Positions 38,156 to 47,796 of a stretch of DNA of 64,000 nucleotides are shown here, piece after piece (position 1 is the stretch's first letter; every line of letters begins with the position of its first letter). The position numbers and the translations under genes are program-made. The stretch lies in contig NZ_CADIJO010000001.1 of the NCBI RefSeq assembly GCF_902859705.1, positions 310,001 through 374,000 on the forward strand, given 5' to 3'. The notes below the pieces were generated by a model. That model did no database searches. It worked only from the letters and a program-made list of their open reading frames with translations, and was not told the DNA's origin. This stretch comes from Achromobacter deleyi (GTDB lineage: Bacteria; Pseudomonadota; Gammaproteobacteria; Burkholderiales; Burkholderiaceae_B).

Positions 38156-39073
38156 TCAGGCCAGCAGGGCGGCGATGCGTTCGCGTTGAGCGTCGTTCGC
38201 CAGCGGCCCAAAGCCGGCCAGCACGTTGTCGGCCATATTGGCCGGCTTGGAGGTGGCGGGGATGACGGCGGTGACGGCGGGGTGGCTGATGACGAACTTC
38301 AGGAACAACTGGGCCCAGGAGCCGCAACCGATTTCCGCGGCCCATTCAGGCAAGGGCCGGCCCTTGACCTGGCGAAACAGGGCGCCGTCCTGGAACGGGC
38401 GGTTGATCAGCACGGCCACGCCGTTCGCCAGGCAGGCCGGCAGCAGGCGCTTTTCGGCGTGGCGCGCGCCGATCGACAGGTTGATCTGCAGGAAGTCGGG
38501 CTTTTCTCGCTCGACCAGGTTGGTGAGTTCGTCGTGGGCGTAGTCGGTGTAATGGGTGATGCCGAGGTAGCGCGTCACGCCCTGTTGTTTCAGGTCACGC
38601 AGCAACGCGAGCTGGTTGCGGGTGTCGATCAGGTTGTGCACCTGGATCAGGTCCAGCTTGTCGGTCTTGAGGGCGCGCTGCGAATGCTCGATCTGGCGCC
38701 TGGCCGCCTCATGCCCCTGGGTGCTGATCTTGGTGGCCAGGAAGACCTGGCGGCGCATGTCCGGCTTGCGCGTCACCAGCTCGCCGGTGACGGCCTCGGC
38801 CTGGCCGTAGCTGGGAGCGGTGTCGATCAGCCTGCCGCCCGCCTCGAGCAGCGTGTCCAGCACCTGGGCCAACGGCGCCATGGCGGCCGCATCCGACGGT
38901 GGCACATTGAAGGTATCGGCCGTGCCCAGACCTATGGCCGGCAGCATTTCGCCGGACGACCAGATCTCGCGAACCCGCATGGGGCGCTTGGTGCTCAGGG
39001 CGTGGGCCGCCCACGGCTGGGCCATCAAGGGAGCGCAGGCGGCAGCCTGCAGGAAGCGGCGGCGGTCGGACAT
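38156..39073 (-). CDS. Aldo/keto reductase with Tat signal
   Basis: A 305-residue AKR-fold oxidoreductase. The N-terminus MSDRRRFLQAAACAPLMAQP has a twin-arginine motif and hydrophobic stretch ending near AHA, so export by Tat is likely. Catalytic Asp and Tyr are in LIDTAPSYGQAE, Lys in FLATKIST and His in IQVHNLID; the C-terminal cofactor segment VIPATSKPANMADN is typical. The ATG at 39073 has GGAG six bases before it. It is coupled to the ADP/ATP-carrier-like gene. Most AKRs are cytosolic, so a periplasmic one is unusual. Confidence 0.82.
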   Translation of the reverse strand: MSDRRRFLQAAACAPLMAQPWAAHALSTKRPMRVREIWSSGEMLPAIGLGTADTFNVPPSDAAAMAPLAQVLDTLLEAGGRLIDTAPSYGQAEAVTGELVTRKPDMRRQVFLATKISTQGHEAARRQIEHSQRALKTDKLDLIQVHNLIDTRNQLALLRDLKQQGVTRYLGITHYTDYAHDELTNLVEREKPDFLQINLSIGARHAEKRLLPACLANGVAVLINRPFQDGALFRQVKGRPLPEWAAEIGCGSWAQLFLKFVISHPAVTAVIPATSKPANMADNVLAGFGPLANDAQRERIAALLA

Positions 39074-39087
39074 GGCAAGCTCCAATG

Positions 39088-39119
39088 AAAAAGGGCCTGC
39101 ACGTTTCATGCAGGCCCTT
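39088..39119 (-). terminator. Terminator of the YccA-like gene
   Basis: A perfect 11-pair stem (AAGGGCCTGCA / TGCAGGCCCTT, seven-base loop) ends in five T on the minus strand. It lies 24 bases past the YccA-like stop and about 15 bases before the aldo/keto reductase ATG, so that gene needs its own promoter or read-through. Confidence 0.8.
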
Positions 39120-39142
39120 GTTTGCCGACAGGCGGTACGCGA

Positions 39143-39853
39143 TTACTCGCGGTTGCCGCCGAAGATGCCGAGCAGCATCAGCAGGTTCGAGAAGACGTTG
39201 TAGACGTCCAGGTAGATGGCCAGCGTGGCGGAAACGTAGTTCGTTTCGCCGCCGTTCACGACGCGTTGCAGGTCAACCAGCATGAACGCCGAGAAGATGA
39301 CGATGGCCAGCACCGAGATGGTCAGCATCAGGGCAGGCAGCTGCAGGAAGATGTTGGCCAGGGCGGCAACCAGGATGACGACCGCGCCGATGAACAGGAA
39401 TTTCTGCAGGCCGGACAGATCGCGCTTGATGGTGGTGGCCAGGGTGGCCATGGTGCCGAACACGATCGCGGTGCCGCCGAAGGCCGTCATGACCAGCTGC
39501 GAGCCGTTGCTGAAGCCCATCACGAAGCCGAGCAGGCGCGACAGCATCACGCCCATGAAGAACGTGAAGGCCAGCAGCAGGACCACGCCCAGCGAGTTGT
39601 TCTTGTTTTTCTCGATGGCGAACATCATGCCGAACGCGCCCACCAGGAACACGATGGCGGACAGGCCGGGGCTGGCGCCCATGACCCGGTTGATGCCCGT
39701 GTACAGGCCGACGGCCGCGCCGAGCACGGTCGGGATCAGCGACAGCGCCAGGAGCCAATAGGTGTTGCGCAGCACCTGGTTGCGCGCGACCTCGCCCGGC
39801 GCGCCGGCGATGGTGCCGGAACGGTTAAAAGGGGACGGACGATATTCGTTCAT
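39143..39853 (-). CDS. Bax inhibitor-1/YccA-family membrane protein
   Basis: A 236-residue protein with seven predicted transmembrane helices. It matches the BI-1 (UPF0005) family: NQVLRNTYWLLALSLIPT at the start, FTFFMGVMLSRLLGF in the middle, and LDVYNVFSNLLMLLGIFGG at the C-terminus with the conserved acidic channel residue. In E. coli, YccA modulates FtsH proteolysis; that role is only inferred here. The ATG at 39853 has AGGAG with six bases of spacing. Confidence 0.88.
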   Translation of the reverse strand: MNEYRPSPFNRSGTIAGAPGEVARNQVLRNTYWLLALSLIPTVLGAAVGLYTGINRVMGASPGLSAIVFLVGAFGMMFAIEKNKNNSLGVVLLLAFTFFMGVMLSRLLGFVMGFSNGSQLVMTAFGGTAIVFGTMATLATTIKRDLSGLQKFLFIGAVVILVAALANIFLQLPALMLTISVLAIVIFSAFMLVDLQRVVNGGETNYVSATLAIYLDVYNVFSNLLMLLGIFGGNRE

Positions 39854-40002
39854 GGAGGACTCCTGTGTACGGCAGAAATTGATTTGCCTAGAAGGCTTAG
39901 ATGCCAAGGATACCTTACAGTTCCCTGAAGAATCCAGTTTTTGGAGGAATTAGGACAGGTGGAGGGCAGTGTAGACCCGTAATGGGGGCGGAAGGCCAAA
40001 TT

Positions 40003-40512
40003 TCAACCGGGGCGTACGTCTTGCAGGACCCGGGCCACGATGCGAGGCAGTTCTTCGTCCATGCGCGCCTGGATCTGTTCGATGGCGTCGGCCAGGGCCA
40101 GGCGCATGGCCTGTTCGACTTCCGCCTGCAGGCGGGCGGCCAGCACGGCGGCCTGCGGCGGCACGGTGGCCTCGGACGCGGCTGCGGATGCCTCTGCGGG
40201 CTGGCTTGCCGCCTGCATGACGGGGGCGGCATCCGGCGCCGCAGGCAGGTCGGCTGCTTCGGTCAGCAGCGGGAAATCGTCTGATTCGGCGGTGTCGGTC
40301 AATACCGGGAAGTCGTCCGCGGGCCAGTCGTGCAAGCCGGAGGACTCGGCCACGTCGGTCAACATCGGAAACGCATCGTCAGCATAAGCCCGTGCGCCGC
40401 CGTGCGCCACCTCGGTCAATACGGGGGCGTCGGGGGCGCCAGCAGATGGCGACAGGGTGGGTTCGGCCCGCTGGGTCAGGGTAGGAATGCCGGGGTCGGT
40501 GGGGTGGGGCAT
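40003..40512 (-). CDS. DUF2486-like protein with repeated P-x-L-T-E/D motif
   Basis: A 169-residue acidic protein of unknown function. The first 90 residues carry five copies of a nine-residue motif: PTLTQRAEP, PVLTEVAHG, PMLTDVAES, PVLTDTAES, PLLTEAADL (residues about 10, 30, 49, 69, 81). A flexible Ala/Pro stretch follows, then a C-terminal amphipathic helix (about 120-165). No signal peptide or membrane segment is seen. Position next to holC-pepA and the opening resemble DUF2486 proteins of Burkholderia. It could be a cytosolic scaffold; this is speculative. Confidence 0.68.
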   Translation of the reverse strand: MPHPTDPGIPTLTQRAEPTLSPSAGAPDAPVLTEVAHGGARAYADDAFPMLTDVAESSGLHDWPADDFPVLTDTAESDDFPLLTEAADLPAAPDAAPVMQAASQPAEASAAASEATVPPQAAVLAARLQAEVEQAMRLALADAIEQIQARMDEELPRIVARVLQDVRPG

Positions 40513-40567
40513 GGGGGCTCCCGAGGGAGAAGCGCCGCCGGGCAGGGCGGCGCGGGTGTACGGACGG

Positions 40568-41026
40568 TCAGTTGCCGGCCTGTTGCCGGCTCAGGTCGTG
40601 GCTTTGCGGCGTGTGGCCCGCCCCGACGTAGGTGCGCCAGCGCTGGCGGGCGGCTTGCTTGTCGTCGGGGTCGTCCGAGACGATTTCAAGCAAGCGCTCG
40701 AAAGCGTCAAAGCCGGGCGGGCAGTCGTCGTCCAGGTTCAGCAGCCAGGGCGGGGCCTGGCCTTCAGCCGAGGGCTGCATGGCCTGGCCTGGATCGCCGG
40801 CGGTCAGCACGACCGGCGTTTCGGCCGCCAGGGGATCGTTGGCCAGCACGTGCGGCACGAATGACGTGTCGTCGAACGCCCACAGCATGCGGTCGAAGGC
40901 GGTCAGCCGCGAGCCTTCCTTACAGTACACCACCAGCCGCTGGCCTGCCAGGTAGCGCTTGCGCACGACCTGGCAGGCCATGCGCAAGCGGTCGGGCGCG
41001 CCGAAGGCGAAGTCGATGCGCGTCAT
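40568..41026 (-). CDS. holC: DNA polymerase III subunit chi
   Basis: A 152-residue clamp-loader accessory protein that contacts SSB. The family start TRIDFAFGAPDRLRMACQVVRKRY, the core VVYCKEGSRLTAFDRMLWAFDDTSFVPH and the LLNLDDDCPPGFDAFERLLEIV section are clear. It lies between pepA and the DUF2486-like gene on the same strand; pepA-holC is a conserved pair. The tail beyond about residue 135 is longer than in E. coli. Confidence 0.92.
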   Translation of the reverse strand: MTRIDFAFGAPDRLRMACQVVRKRYLAGQRLVVYCKEGSRLTAFDRMLWAFDDTSFVPHVLANDPLAAETPVVLTAGDPGQAMQPSAEGQAPPWLLNLDDDCPPGFDAFERLLEIVSDDPDDKQAARQRWRTYVGAGHTPQSHDLSRQQAGN

Positions 41027-41048
41027 GCCGGGTTCCGTCGCAGGCCGA

Positions 41049-42557
41049 TCAAGCCTGGTCCAGCAGGAACTGCATCAGGAGCGGCACGGGACGGCCCGTG
41101 GCGCCCTTGTCCTTGCCGCTTTTCCAGGCGGTGCCGGCGATGTCCAGGTGGGCCCAGCGGTACGACTTGGTGAAGCGCGACAGGAAGCAGGCGGCCGTGA
41201 CGGCGCCGGCCGGGGGGCCGCCGATGTTGGCCAGGTCGGCGAAGTTGGACTTCAGCTGTTCCTGGTAGGCGTCGTCCATGGGCATGCGCCATGCGGTGTC
41301 CAGCGACTGGCGGCCGGCGGCCGTCAGGGCGTCGGACAGGGCGTCGTCCTTGGTGAACAGGCCCGTGTTGACGTGGCCCAGGGCCACGACGCAGGCGCCG
41401 GTGAGGGTGGCGATGTCGATGACGGTGGACGGCTTGAAGCGTTCGGCGTAGGTCAGGGCATCGCACAGCACCAGGCGGCCTTCGGCGTCGGTGTTCAGGA
41501 TTTCGATGGTCAGGCCAGCCATGCTGGTGACCACGTCGCCCGGCTTGTTGGCCGTGCCGCTGGGCAGGTTTTCGCAGGCCGGGATCAGGCCGACCACGTC
41601 CAGCGGCAATTCCAGTTCGGCCAGGGCGCGGAACGAACCGAGCACGCTGGCGGCGCCGCACATGTCGTACTTCATTTCGTCCATCGTGGCGGCGGGCTTG
41701 AGCGAGATACCGCCGGCATCGAAGGTGATGCCCTTGCCGACCAGCACGATCGGGCCTTGCGCGGCCTTGGCGCCCTTCTTGGCGGCCGGCTTGCCGGCAT
41801 GGCGCAGGACGATGAAGCGCAGGGCTTCTTCGGAACCGCGGGCCACCGACAGGAACGAACCCATGCCCAGGGCCTCGACCTGCTTCTTGTCCAGCACTTC
41901 GACCTTGATGGACTTGAACTCGCGGGCCAGCTTCTTGGCGGTTTCGCCCAGGTAGGTGGGGGTGCAGATGTTGCCGGGCAGGTTACCCAGCGTGCGGGTC
42001 AGTTCCATGCCGTTGGCGATGGCGGCGCCTTCGCGCAGGCCCTTCTGGGCCTGGCTGGCGTCGGCGCGTTCGACGATCTGGACGATCTTCTTGAGCTTGG
42101 GGCGGGCGTCGCGGTCGGGTTTGCCGAAGCTGGCGTCGTAGTGATAGGTGGCGCTGCCGGCCGCGATGGCGGCGCTGCGGGCGCGGGCGATGACGGCCAC
42201 GTCCGGGATCGGGTTGGCGGCCAGGGTCGAGACGCCCTCGGTCAGTTGGGCGGACACGCAGGCGGCGGCAAAGGCCTGTTCGGCCGATGCGTGGGCGCGG
42301 GCCGAATATTCGTCCTGCTTGCCCAGGCCCACCAGGACCACGCGCTGGGCGGTCACGCCCGGCAGCGAGCGCAGCACCAGGGTGGAGCCGGCGCGGCCGC
42401 GGAATTCGGTTTTGGCGACGGCGCGCACGGCGCCGTTGGAGGCCCGGTCGATCAGGTCGGCGGCGGGGCTCAACACGCCGTCGGCAAAGACCCCGACCGC
42501 CAGCGCGGCGGTTTTGATCTGGTGCAGGGAAGCGGTGGTCTGTGTGCTAAATTCCAT
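41049..42557 (-). CDS. pepA: Leucyl aminopeptidase (PepA)
   Basis: A 502-residue M17 metallo-aminopeptidase that trims N-terminal residues from peptides. The two-metal site is seen in GKGITFDAGGISLKP, MKYDMCGAASVLG and the hallmark NTDAEGRLVLCDALTY. The N-terminal macro-like domain covers roughly residues 1-165. PepA in some bacteria also binds DNA. It is divergent from lptF with only 55 bases between starts. Confidence 0.95.
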   Translation of the reverse strand: MEFSTQTTASLHQIKTAALAVGVFADGVLSPAADLIDRASNGAVRAVAKTEFRGRAGSTLVLRSLPGVTAQRVVLVGLGKQDEYSARAHASAEQAFAAACVSAQLTEGVSTLAANPIPDVAVIARARSAAIAAGSATYHYDASFGKPDRDARPKLKKIVQIVERADASQAQKGLREGAAIANGMELTRTLGNLPGNICTPTYLGETAKKLAREFKSIKVEVLDKKQVEALGMGSFLSVARGSEEALRFIVLRHAGKPAAKKGAKAAQGPIVLVGKGITFDAGGISLKPAATMDEMKYDMCGAASVLGSFRALAELELPLDVVGLIPACENLPSGTANKPGDVVTSMAGLTIEILNTDAEGRLVLCDALTYAERFKPSTVIDIATLTGACVVALGHVNTGLFTKDDALSDALTAAGRQSLDTAWRMPMDDAYQEQLKSNFADLANIGGPPAGAVTAACFLSRFTKSYRWAHLDIAGTAWKSGKDKGATGRPVPLLMQFLLDQA

Positions 42558-42612
42558 GAGGGTTTCCCGTGTGCGTCTGTATGATGCGGTCGATTATCCC
42601 GCATATTCTCCC

Positions 42613-43716
42613 ATGTCTCTATTCAAACGCTCTGTCGTCAGCGAGATCACCAGTCACGCTGGCGTTGTCTTTTCCACGTTGCTCATCGTGTGGCTCAGCG
42701 TGTTGCTCGTGCGCCTGCTCGGTGAAGCGGCGGGCGGCAACATCGGGGCGGACGTCGTGCTCGTGCTGGCCGCGCTGTCCACCATCACGGCGCTGCCGAC
42801 CATCCTGGCGGTGTCGATCTTCATCGCCGTGCTCACCACCGTCACGCGCAACTATCGCGAATCCGAAATGGTCGTCTGGTTCGCCAGCGGCCTGTCACTG
42901 GCCGACTGGCTCAAGCCGGTGCTGCGGGTCGCCGTGCCGGTGGCCATTGCCGTGGCGGGCCTGACCCTGGTGGCCGCGCCCTGGGCCTACCGCCAGATCG
43001 GCGAATACCACGAACGCTTCGAACAGCGCTCGGACCTGTCCAAGGTCACGGCGGGCCAGTTCGCGGAATCGGCTGGCGGCAACCGCGTGTTCTTCGCCGA
43101 AGACCCGGCCAAGCCCACCGACGAGCTGGGCAACGTGTTCGCCCGCGAAAACGGCCCCGAGTGGCTGAGCGTGCTGACCGCCGCCAGCGCCCACAGCGAA
43201 ACCCTGCCCAACGGCGACCGCTTCCTGGTGCTGGGCGAAGGCCATCGCTACGACCTGAAGCCGGGCACGCCCGAGATTCGCCTGGTGCACTTCGACAAAT
43301 ACGGGCTGCGCCTGGAAAGCAAGGGCGGCGACGATCCGGTCGCCTCGGCCCGCGCCGCCGCCGAGCGCTCGTCCAAGGCCCGCACCACGCCGCAACTGAT
43401 GGCCGACAACACCACCAGCAGCTGGTCGCAGGTGATGTGGCGCATCTCGCTGCCGCTGGCCGCGCTGAACCTGGCGCTGCTGGCCATTCCGCTGGGCGCG
43501 GTGAACCCGCGCCTGGGCCGTTCGGGCGACCTGCTCATCGCGGGCCTGGTCGGCCTGCTGTACATGAACCTGATCAACCTGTCGCGCGCCTGGATTTCCA
43601 ACGGCAAGCTCAGCTTCGGCGTGGGCACCGTGGCGATCCACGTCGTCGTGGCCATGTTGACCGCGTTCCTGCTGATGCGCCGCCTGCGGGTCAAGGCGCC
43701 CAAGACAACCAGCTAA
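42613..43716 (+). CDS. lptF: LPS export permease LptF
   Basis: A 367-residue inner-membrane subunit of the LptB2FG transporter that extracts LPS from the membrane. It has paired N-terminal helices (VVFSTLLIVWLSVLLVRLLG), a large periplasmic beta-jellyroll (about residues 135-270), and C-terminal helices (MWRISLPLAALNLALLAIPLGAVNP). The ATG at 42613 begins MSLFKRSVVSEI. The partner lptG usually follows directly but is not present here; a minus-strand LysR gene comes next. Confidence 0.9.
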   Translation: MSLFKRSVVSEITSHAGVVFSTLLIVWLSVLLVRLLGEAAGGNIGADVVLVLAALSTITALPTILAVSIFIAVLTTVTRNYRESEMVVWFASGLSLADWLKPVLRVAVPVAIAVAGLTLVAAPWAYRQIGEYHERFEQRSDLSKVTAGQFAESAGGNRVFFAEDPAKPTDELGNVFARENGPEWLSVLTAASAHSETLPNGDRFLVLGEGHRYDLKPGTPEIRLVHFDKYGLRLESKGGDDPVASARAAAERSSKARTTPQLMADNTTSSWSQVMWRISLPLAALNLALLAIPLGAVNPRLGRSGDLLIAGLVGLLYMNLINLSRAWISNGKLSFGVGTVAIHVVVAMLTAFLLMRRLRVKAPKTTS

Positions 43717-43735
43717 GGCTGGCGCCTTGCTGCCC

Positions 43736-43757
43736 GCTGCCCGCGCCCGCGGGCAGC
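43736..43757 (+). terminator. Hairpin after lptF
   Basis: A nine-pair GC stem (GCTGCCCGC / GCGGGCAGC, four-base loop) lies 19 bases past the lptF stop. It is followed only by CTTGATT, so the T tract is poor and termination may be partial. Confidence 0.4.
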
Positions 43758-43790
43758 CTTGATTCGTGATGCGGCCGTTGCCGGCCCGCG

Positions 43791-44711
43791 TCACGGCAGA
43801 TACTTCATCGTGCCGCGCTTGCCGGCCAGCAGGTCGGCGTTCTTGAGCACCGACTTGCGGATGAATTCCCACAGCACCGTCACGCGCTTGAGCTTGCGCA
43901 GGTCTTCGTGGCAATACATCCAGAACGACCGCGTGATCTCCACTTCCTTTTCCAGCACGGGCTTGAGCCGCGGGTCCTGCGCGGCGATGAAGCACGGCAG
44001 GATGGCCAGCGACTGCCCCTGCAATGCGGCGTGGTATTGCGCCACCACGCTGGTGCTGCGCAGCACCACCCGGCTGGCGGGCAGCAGGTCTTCCAGGTAG
44101 CGCAGGCGTTCGCTGAACAGCAGTTCGTCGACATAGCCGATGAAGCTGTGGCCGGCCAGGTCGGCGCGGCTCTGGATGGGCGGGTGGCGCGCCAGGTAAC
44201 CCGGCGTGCCATACAGGCGCAGGGTGTAGTCGCACAGCTTGCTGCAGACGTACGGGCCGCGCTGGGGGCGTTCGATGGTGATGGCCAGGTCCGCCTCGCG
44301 CTTGGACAGGCTGACAAAGCGCGGCACCGGCAGGATGTCCAGGGTGATGTGCGGATAGCGCCGCTGGAAGTCGGCGGCCAGCGGCGTCAGCACATAGCTG
44401 CCGAAGCCCTCGGTGGCGCCGATGCGCAGATGGCCCGACAGGGCCTGGCCGATGCCGGACAGGTTCTCACGGGCGGTGTGCACCGTGCTTTCCATCTGCT
44501 CGGCATGGACGAACAGGCGCTGGCCGTCTTCGGTCAGCACGAAGCCGGCGCTGCGTGACTTCTCGAACAGCAGGGTGTCCAGCTCGGTTTCCAGCGCACG
44601 GATGCGCCGTGACACCGTGGTGTGTTCGACCCCCAGTTTGCGCGCGGCGGCGCTGACCCGCTGGGTGCGCGCCACTTCCAGGAAATACCGCAAGCTGTCC
44701 CAATCAAGCAC
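43791..44711 (-). CDS. LysR-family transcriptional regulator
   Basis: A 306-residue LTTR. The winged helix region is WDSLRYFLEVARTQRVSAAARKLGVEHTTVSRRIRALE, and the effector domain starts near GHLRIGATEGFGSYVL. GTG at 44711 is chosen because it is preceded by AAGGG and gives the usual short lead into the helix-turn-helix. A further GTG at 44747 lies inside a perfect palindrome (44732-44749) and lacks a ribosome site. It is divergent from the binding protein and mmsA and probably controls them. Confidence 0.85.
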   Translation of the reverse strand: MLDWDSLRYFLEVARTQRVSAAARKLGVEHTTVSRRIRALETELDTLLFEKSRSAGFVLTEDGQRLFVHAEQMESTVHTARENLSGIGQALSGHLRIGATEGFGSYVLTPLAADFQRRYPHITLDILPVPRFVSLSKREADLAITIERPQRGPYVCSKLCDYTLRLYGTPGYLARHPPIQSRADLAGHSFIGYVDELLFSERLRYLEDLLPASRVVLRSTSVVAQYHAALQGQSLAILPCFIAAQDPRLKPVLEKEVEITRSFWMYCHEDLRKLKRVTVLWEFIRKSVLKNADLLAGKRGTMKYLP

Positions 44712-44731
44712 GTTTTCAGCCCTTGTCGTCG

Positions 44732-44749
44732 TTGTGCATTGATGCACAA
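44732..44749. promoter_or_regulatory. Palindromic operator of the LysR/binding-protein pair
   Basis: TTGTGCAT-TG-ATGCACAA is a perfect inverted repeat with eight-base arms, and a further half site (TGTGCAT) follows at 44754-44760. It fits the T-N11-A layout of LysR-type sites and lies in the divergent control region. Confidence 0.5.
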
Positions 44750-44882
44750 GGAATGTGCATTTCTAGTGTTGCTTGTTGATTTTCACACATCTACACTGGG
44801 TCGGCAGGCCCTAGGGCAAGCTCCTGGGGACCGCAGGCCGCAAAGACGGCGCCATAACGCATAAAACTCAGGAGACAAATCC

Positions 44883-46100
44883 ATGGAATTGCACGTACGC
44901 GGGCTGGCCGCAGGCTTGTGTCTGGGCGCTGCGCTGGTAGGTCAGGCGCAGGCGGCGGACAAGCCGCCGGTGAAGATCGGCATTCTGACGGACATGTCCG
45001 GCACCTATGCCGGCATGGGCGGGGCAGGTTCGGTGGCGGCGGCGCAATTGGCCATCGACGATTGCCTGGCCGCCGAGTGCAAGGGCATGAAGATCGAACT
45101 GGTCTCGGCCGACAACCAGAACAAGGCGGACGTGGGCGCGGCCAAGGCGCGCGAATGGTTCGACCGCGATGGCGTCACGGCCATCGCCGACCTGACCAAT
45201 TCCGCGGTGGCACTGGCCGTGCAGGGCATCGCGCGAGAAAAGAACAAGGTCGTGATGTTCTCCGGCCCGGCCACCACGGCGCTGACCAACAAGGAATGCT
45301 CGCCGGTTGGCTTTCACTGGATGTTCGACACCTATTCGCAGTCCGCCGGGGGCGCCAAGGCCACCGTCAAGGCGGGCGGCAAGTCCTGGTATTTCATTAC
45401 GGTCGACTACGCCTTTGGCCACTCGCTGGAAGCCGACACGGCCAAGGCGGTCAAGGCGCTGGGCGGCACGGTCGCCGGCAGCGTGCGCCATCCGCTGAAC
45501 GCGCCCGACTTCGCCTCGTATCTGCTGCAGGCGCAAAGCTCGAAGGCGCAGGTCGTGGCGTTGGCCAATGGCGGCCAGGATACGGTCAACGCGGTCAAGC
45601 AGGCCCGCGAGTTCGGCATCGTGGCGGGCGGCCAGCGGCTGGTGTCGCTGCTGATCTTCCTGTCTGACCTGCGCGCGCTGGGGCTGGAAAGCGCCCAGGG
45701 GCTGTCGTACGTGGACGGCTTCTATTGGGATTACGACGATGCCTCGCGCCAGTGGGCCACGCGCTTCGAGAAGGCCTTCCGCGGCCTCAAGCCCACCATG
45801 ACGCAGGCCGGCGTGTATTCCAGCGTGCTGCACTACCTGCGGTCGGTGGCCGCCTCGGGCAGCACCGACGGCAAGGTGGTGGCCGACAAGATGCGCGAGC
45901 TGCCGATCAAGGACCCGATCATGCGCAACGCGTCGATCCGCCCTGATGGCCGTGTGATCCACGACATGTATCTGTACGAAGTGAAAAAGCCGTCCGAGTC
46001 CAAGGGCGGTTGGGATTATTCCAAGCTGGTCGCTACCATTCCGGCCGCCGAGGCCTTCCAGCCGCTGGCCGATTCGACCTGCCCGCTGGTGCAGAAGTAG
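44883..46100 (+). CDS. Branched-chain amino acid-type ABC substrate-binding protein
   Basis: A 405-residue periplasmic receptor of the LivJ-like (Peripla_BP_6) class. A signal peptide ends at AQA (about residue 24), then the typical KIGILTDMSGTYAGMGGAGS. Other family parts are WYFITVDYAFGHSLEADTAK and VVALANGGQDTVNAVKQA. No permease or ATPase genes are adjacent, so it must use a transporter encoded elsewhere. AGGAG precedes the ATG at 44883. It lies upstream of mmsA on the same strand, suggesting uptake of a compound whose breakdown uses MmsA. Confidence 0.87.
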   Translation: MELHVRGLAAGLCLGAALVGQAQAADKPPVKIGILTDMSGTYAGMGGAGSVAAAQLAIDDCLAAECKGMKIELVSADNQNKADVGAAKAREWFDRDGVTAIADLTNSAVALAVQGIAREKNKVVMFSGPATTALTNKECSPVGFHWMFDTYSQSAGGAKATVKAGGKSWYFITVDYAFGHSLEADTAKAVKALGGTVAGSVRHPLNAPDFASYLLQAQSSKAQVVALANGGQDTVNAVKQAREFGIVAGGQRLVSLLIFLSDLRALGLESAQGLSYVDGFYWDYDDASRQWATRFEKAFRGLKPTMTQAGVYSSVLHYLRSVAASGSTDGKVVADKMRELPIKDPIMRNASIRPDGRVIHDMYLYEVKKPSESKGGWDYSKLVATIPAAEAFQPLADSTCPLVQK

Positions 46101-46208
46101 AAGTGAAAGCCGGGCTTGGCGGCGCCGGCCGGGTGCTGGCTCGCCGCCCGCAATGAACCCTGAACGCGGATTCCATCCGCATCGATAAAGCAGTGTGAGG
46201 AGCATCAA

Positions 46209-47702
<1,494 letters not shown>

Positions 47703-47707
47703 AAGAG

Positions 47708-47771
47708 GGACGCCTTGCGCCTAAGCTTATATTAATAAGTCATATAACAAGGCGTCCTTATTACTTATAAT
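47708..47771 (+). promoter_or_regulatory. AT-rich cysB control region with inverted repeat
   Basis: A ten-base inverted repeat (GGACGCCTTG at 47708-47717, CAAGGCGTCC at 47748-47757) encloses a 30-base AT-rich segment containing CTTAT-ATTA-ATAAG. A perfect TATAAT follows at 47766-47771, 25 bases before cysB. The repeat could act as a terminator for mmsA or as a binding region for CysB itself; CysB is known to bind AT-rich sites at its own promoter. Confidence 0.5.
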
Positions 47772-47796
47772 TGGTCCGTCTATCAGGGGCCAATTC

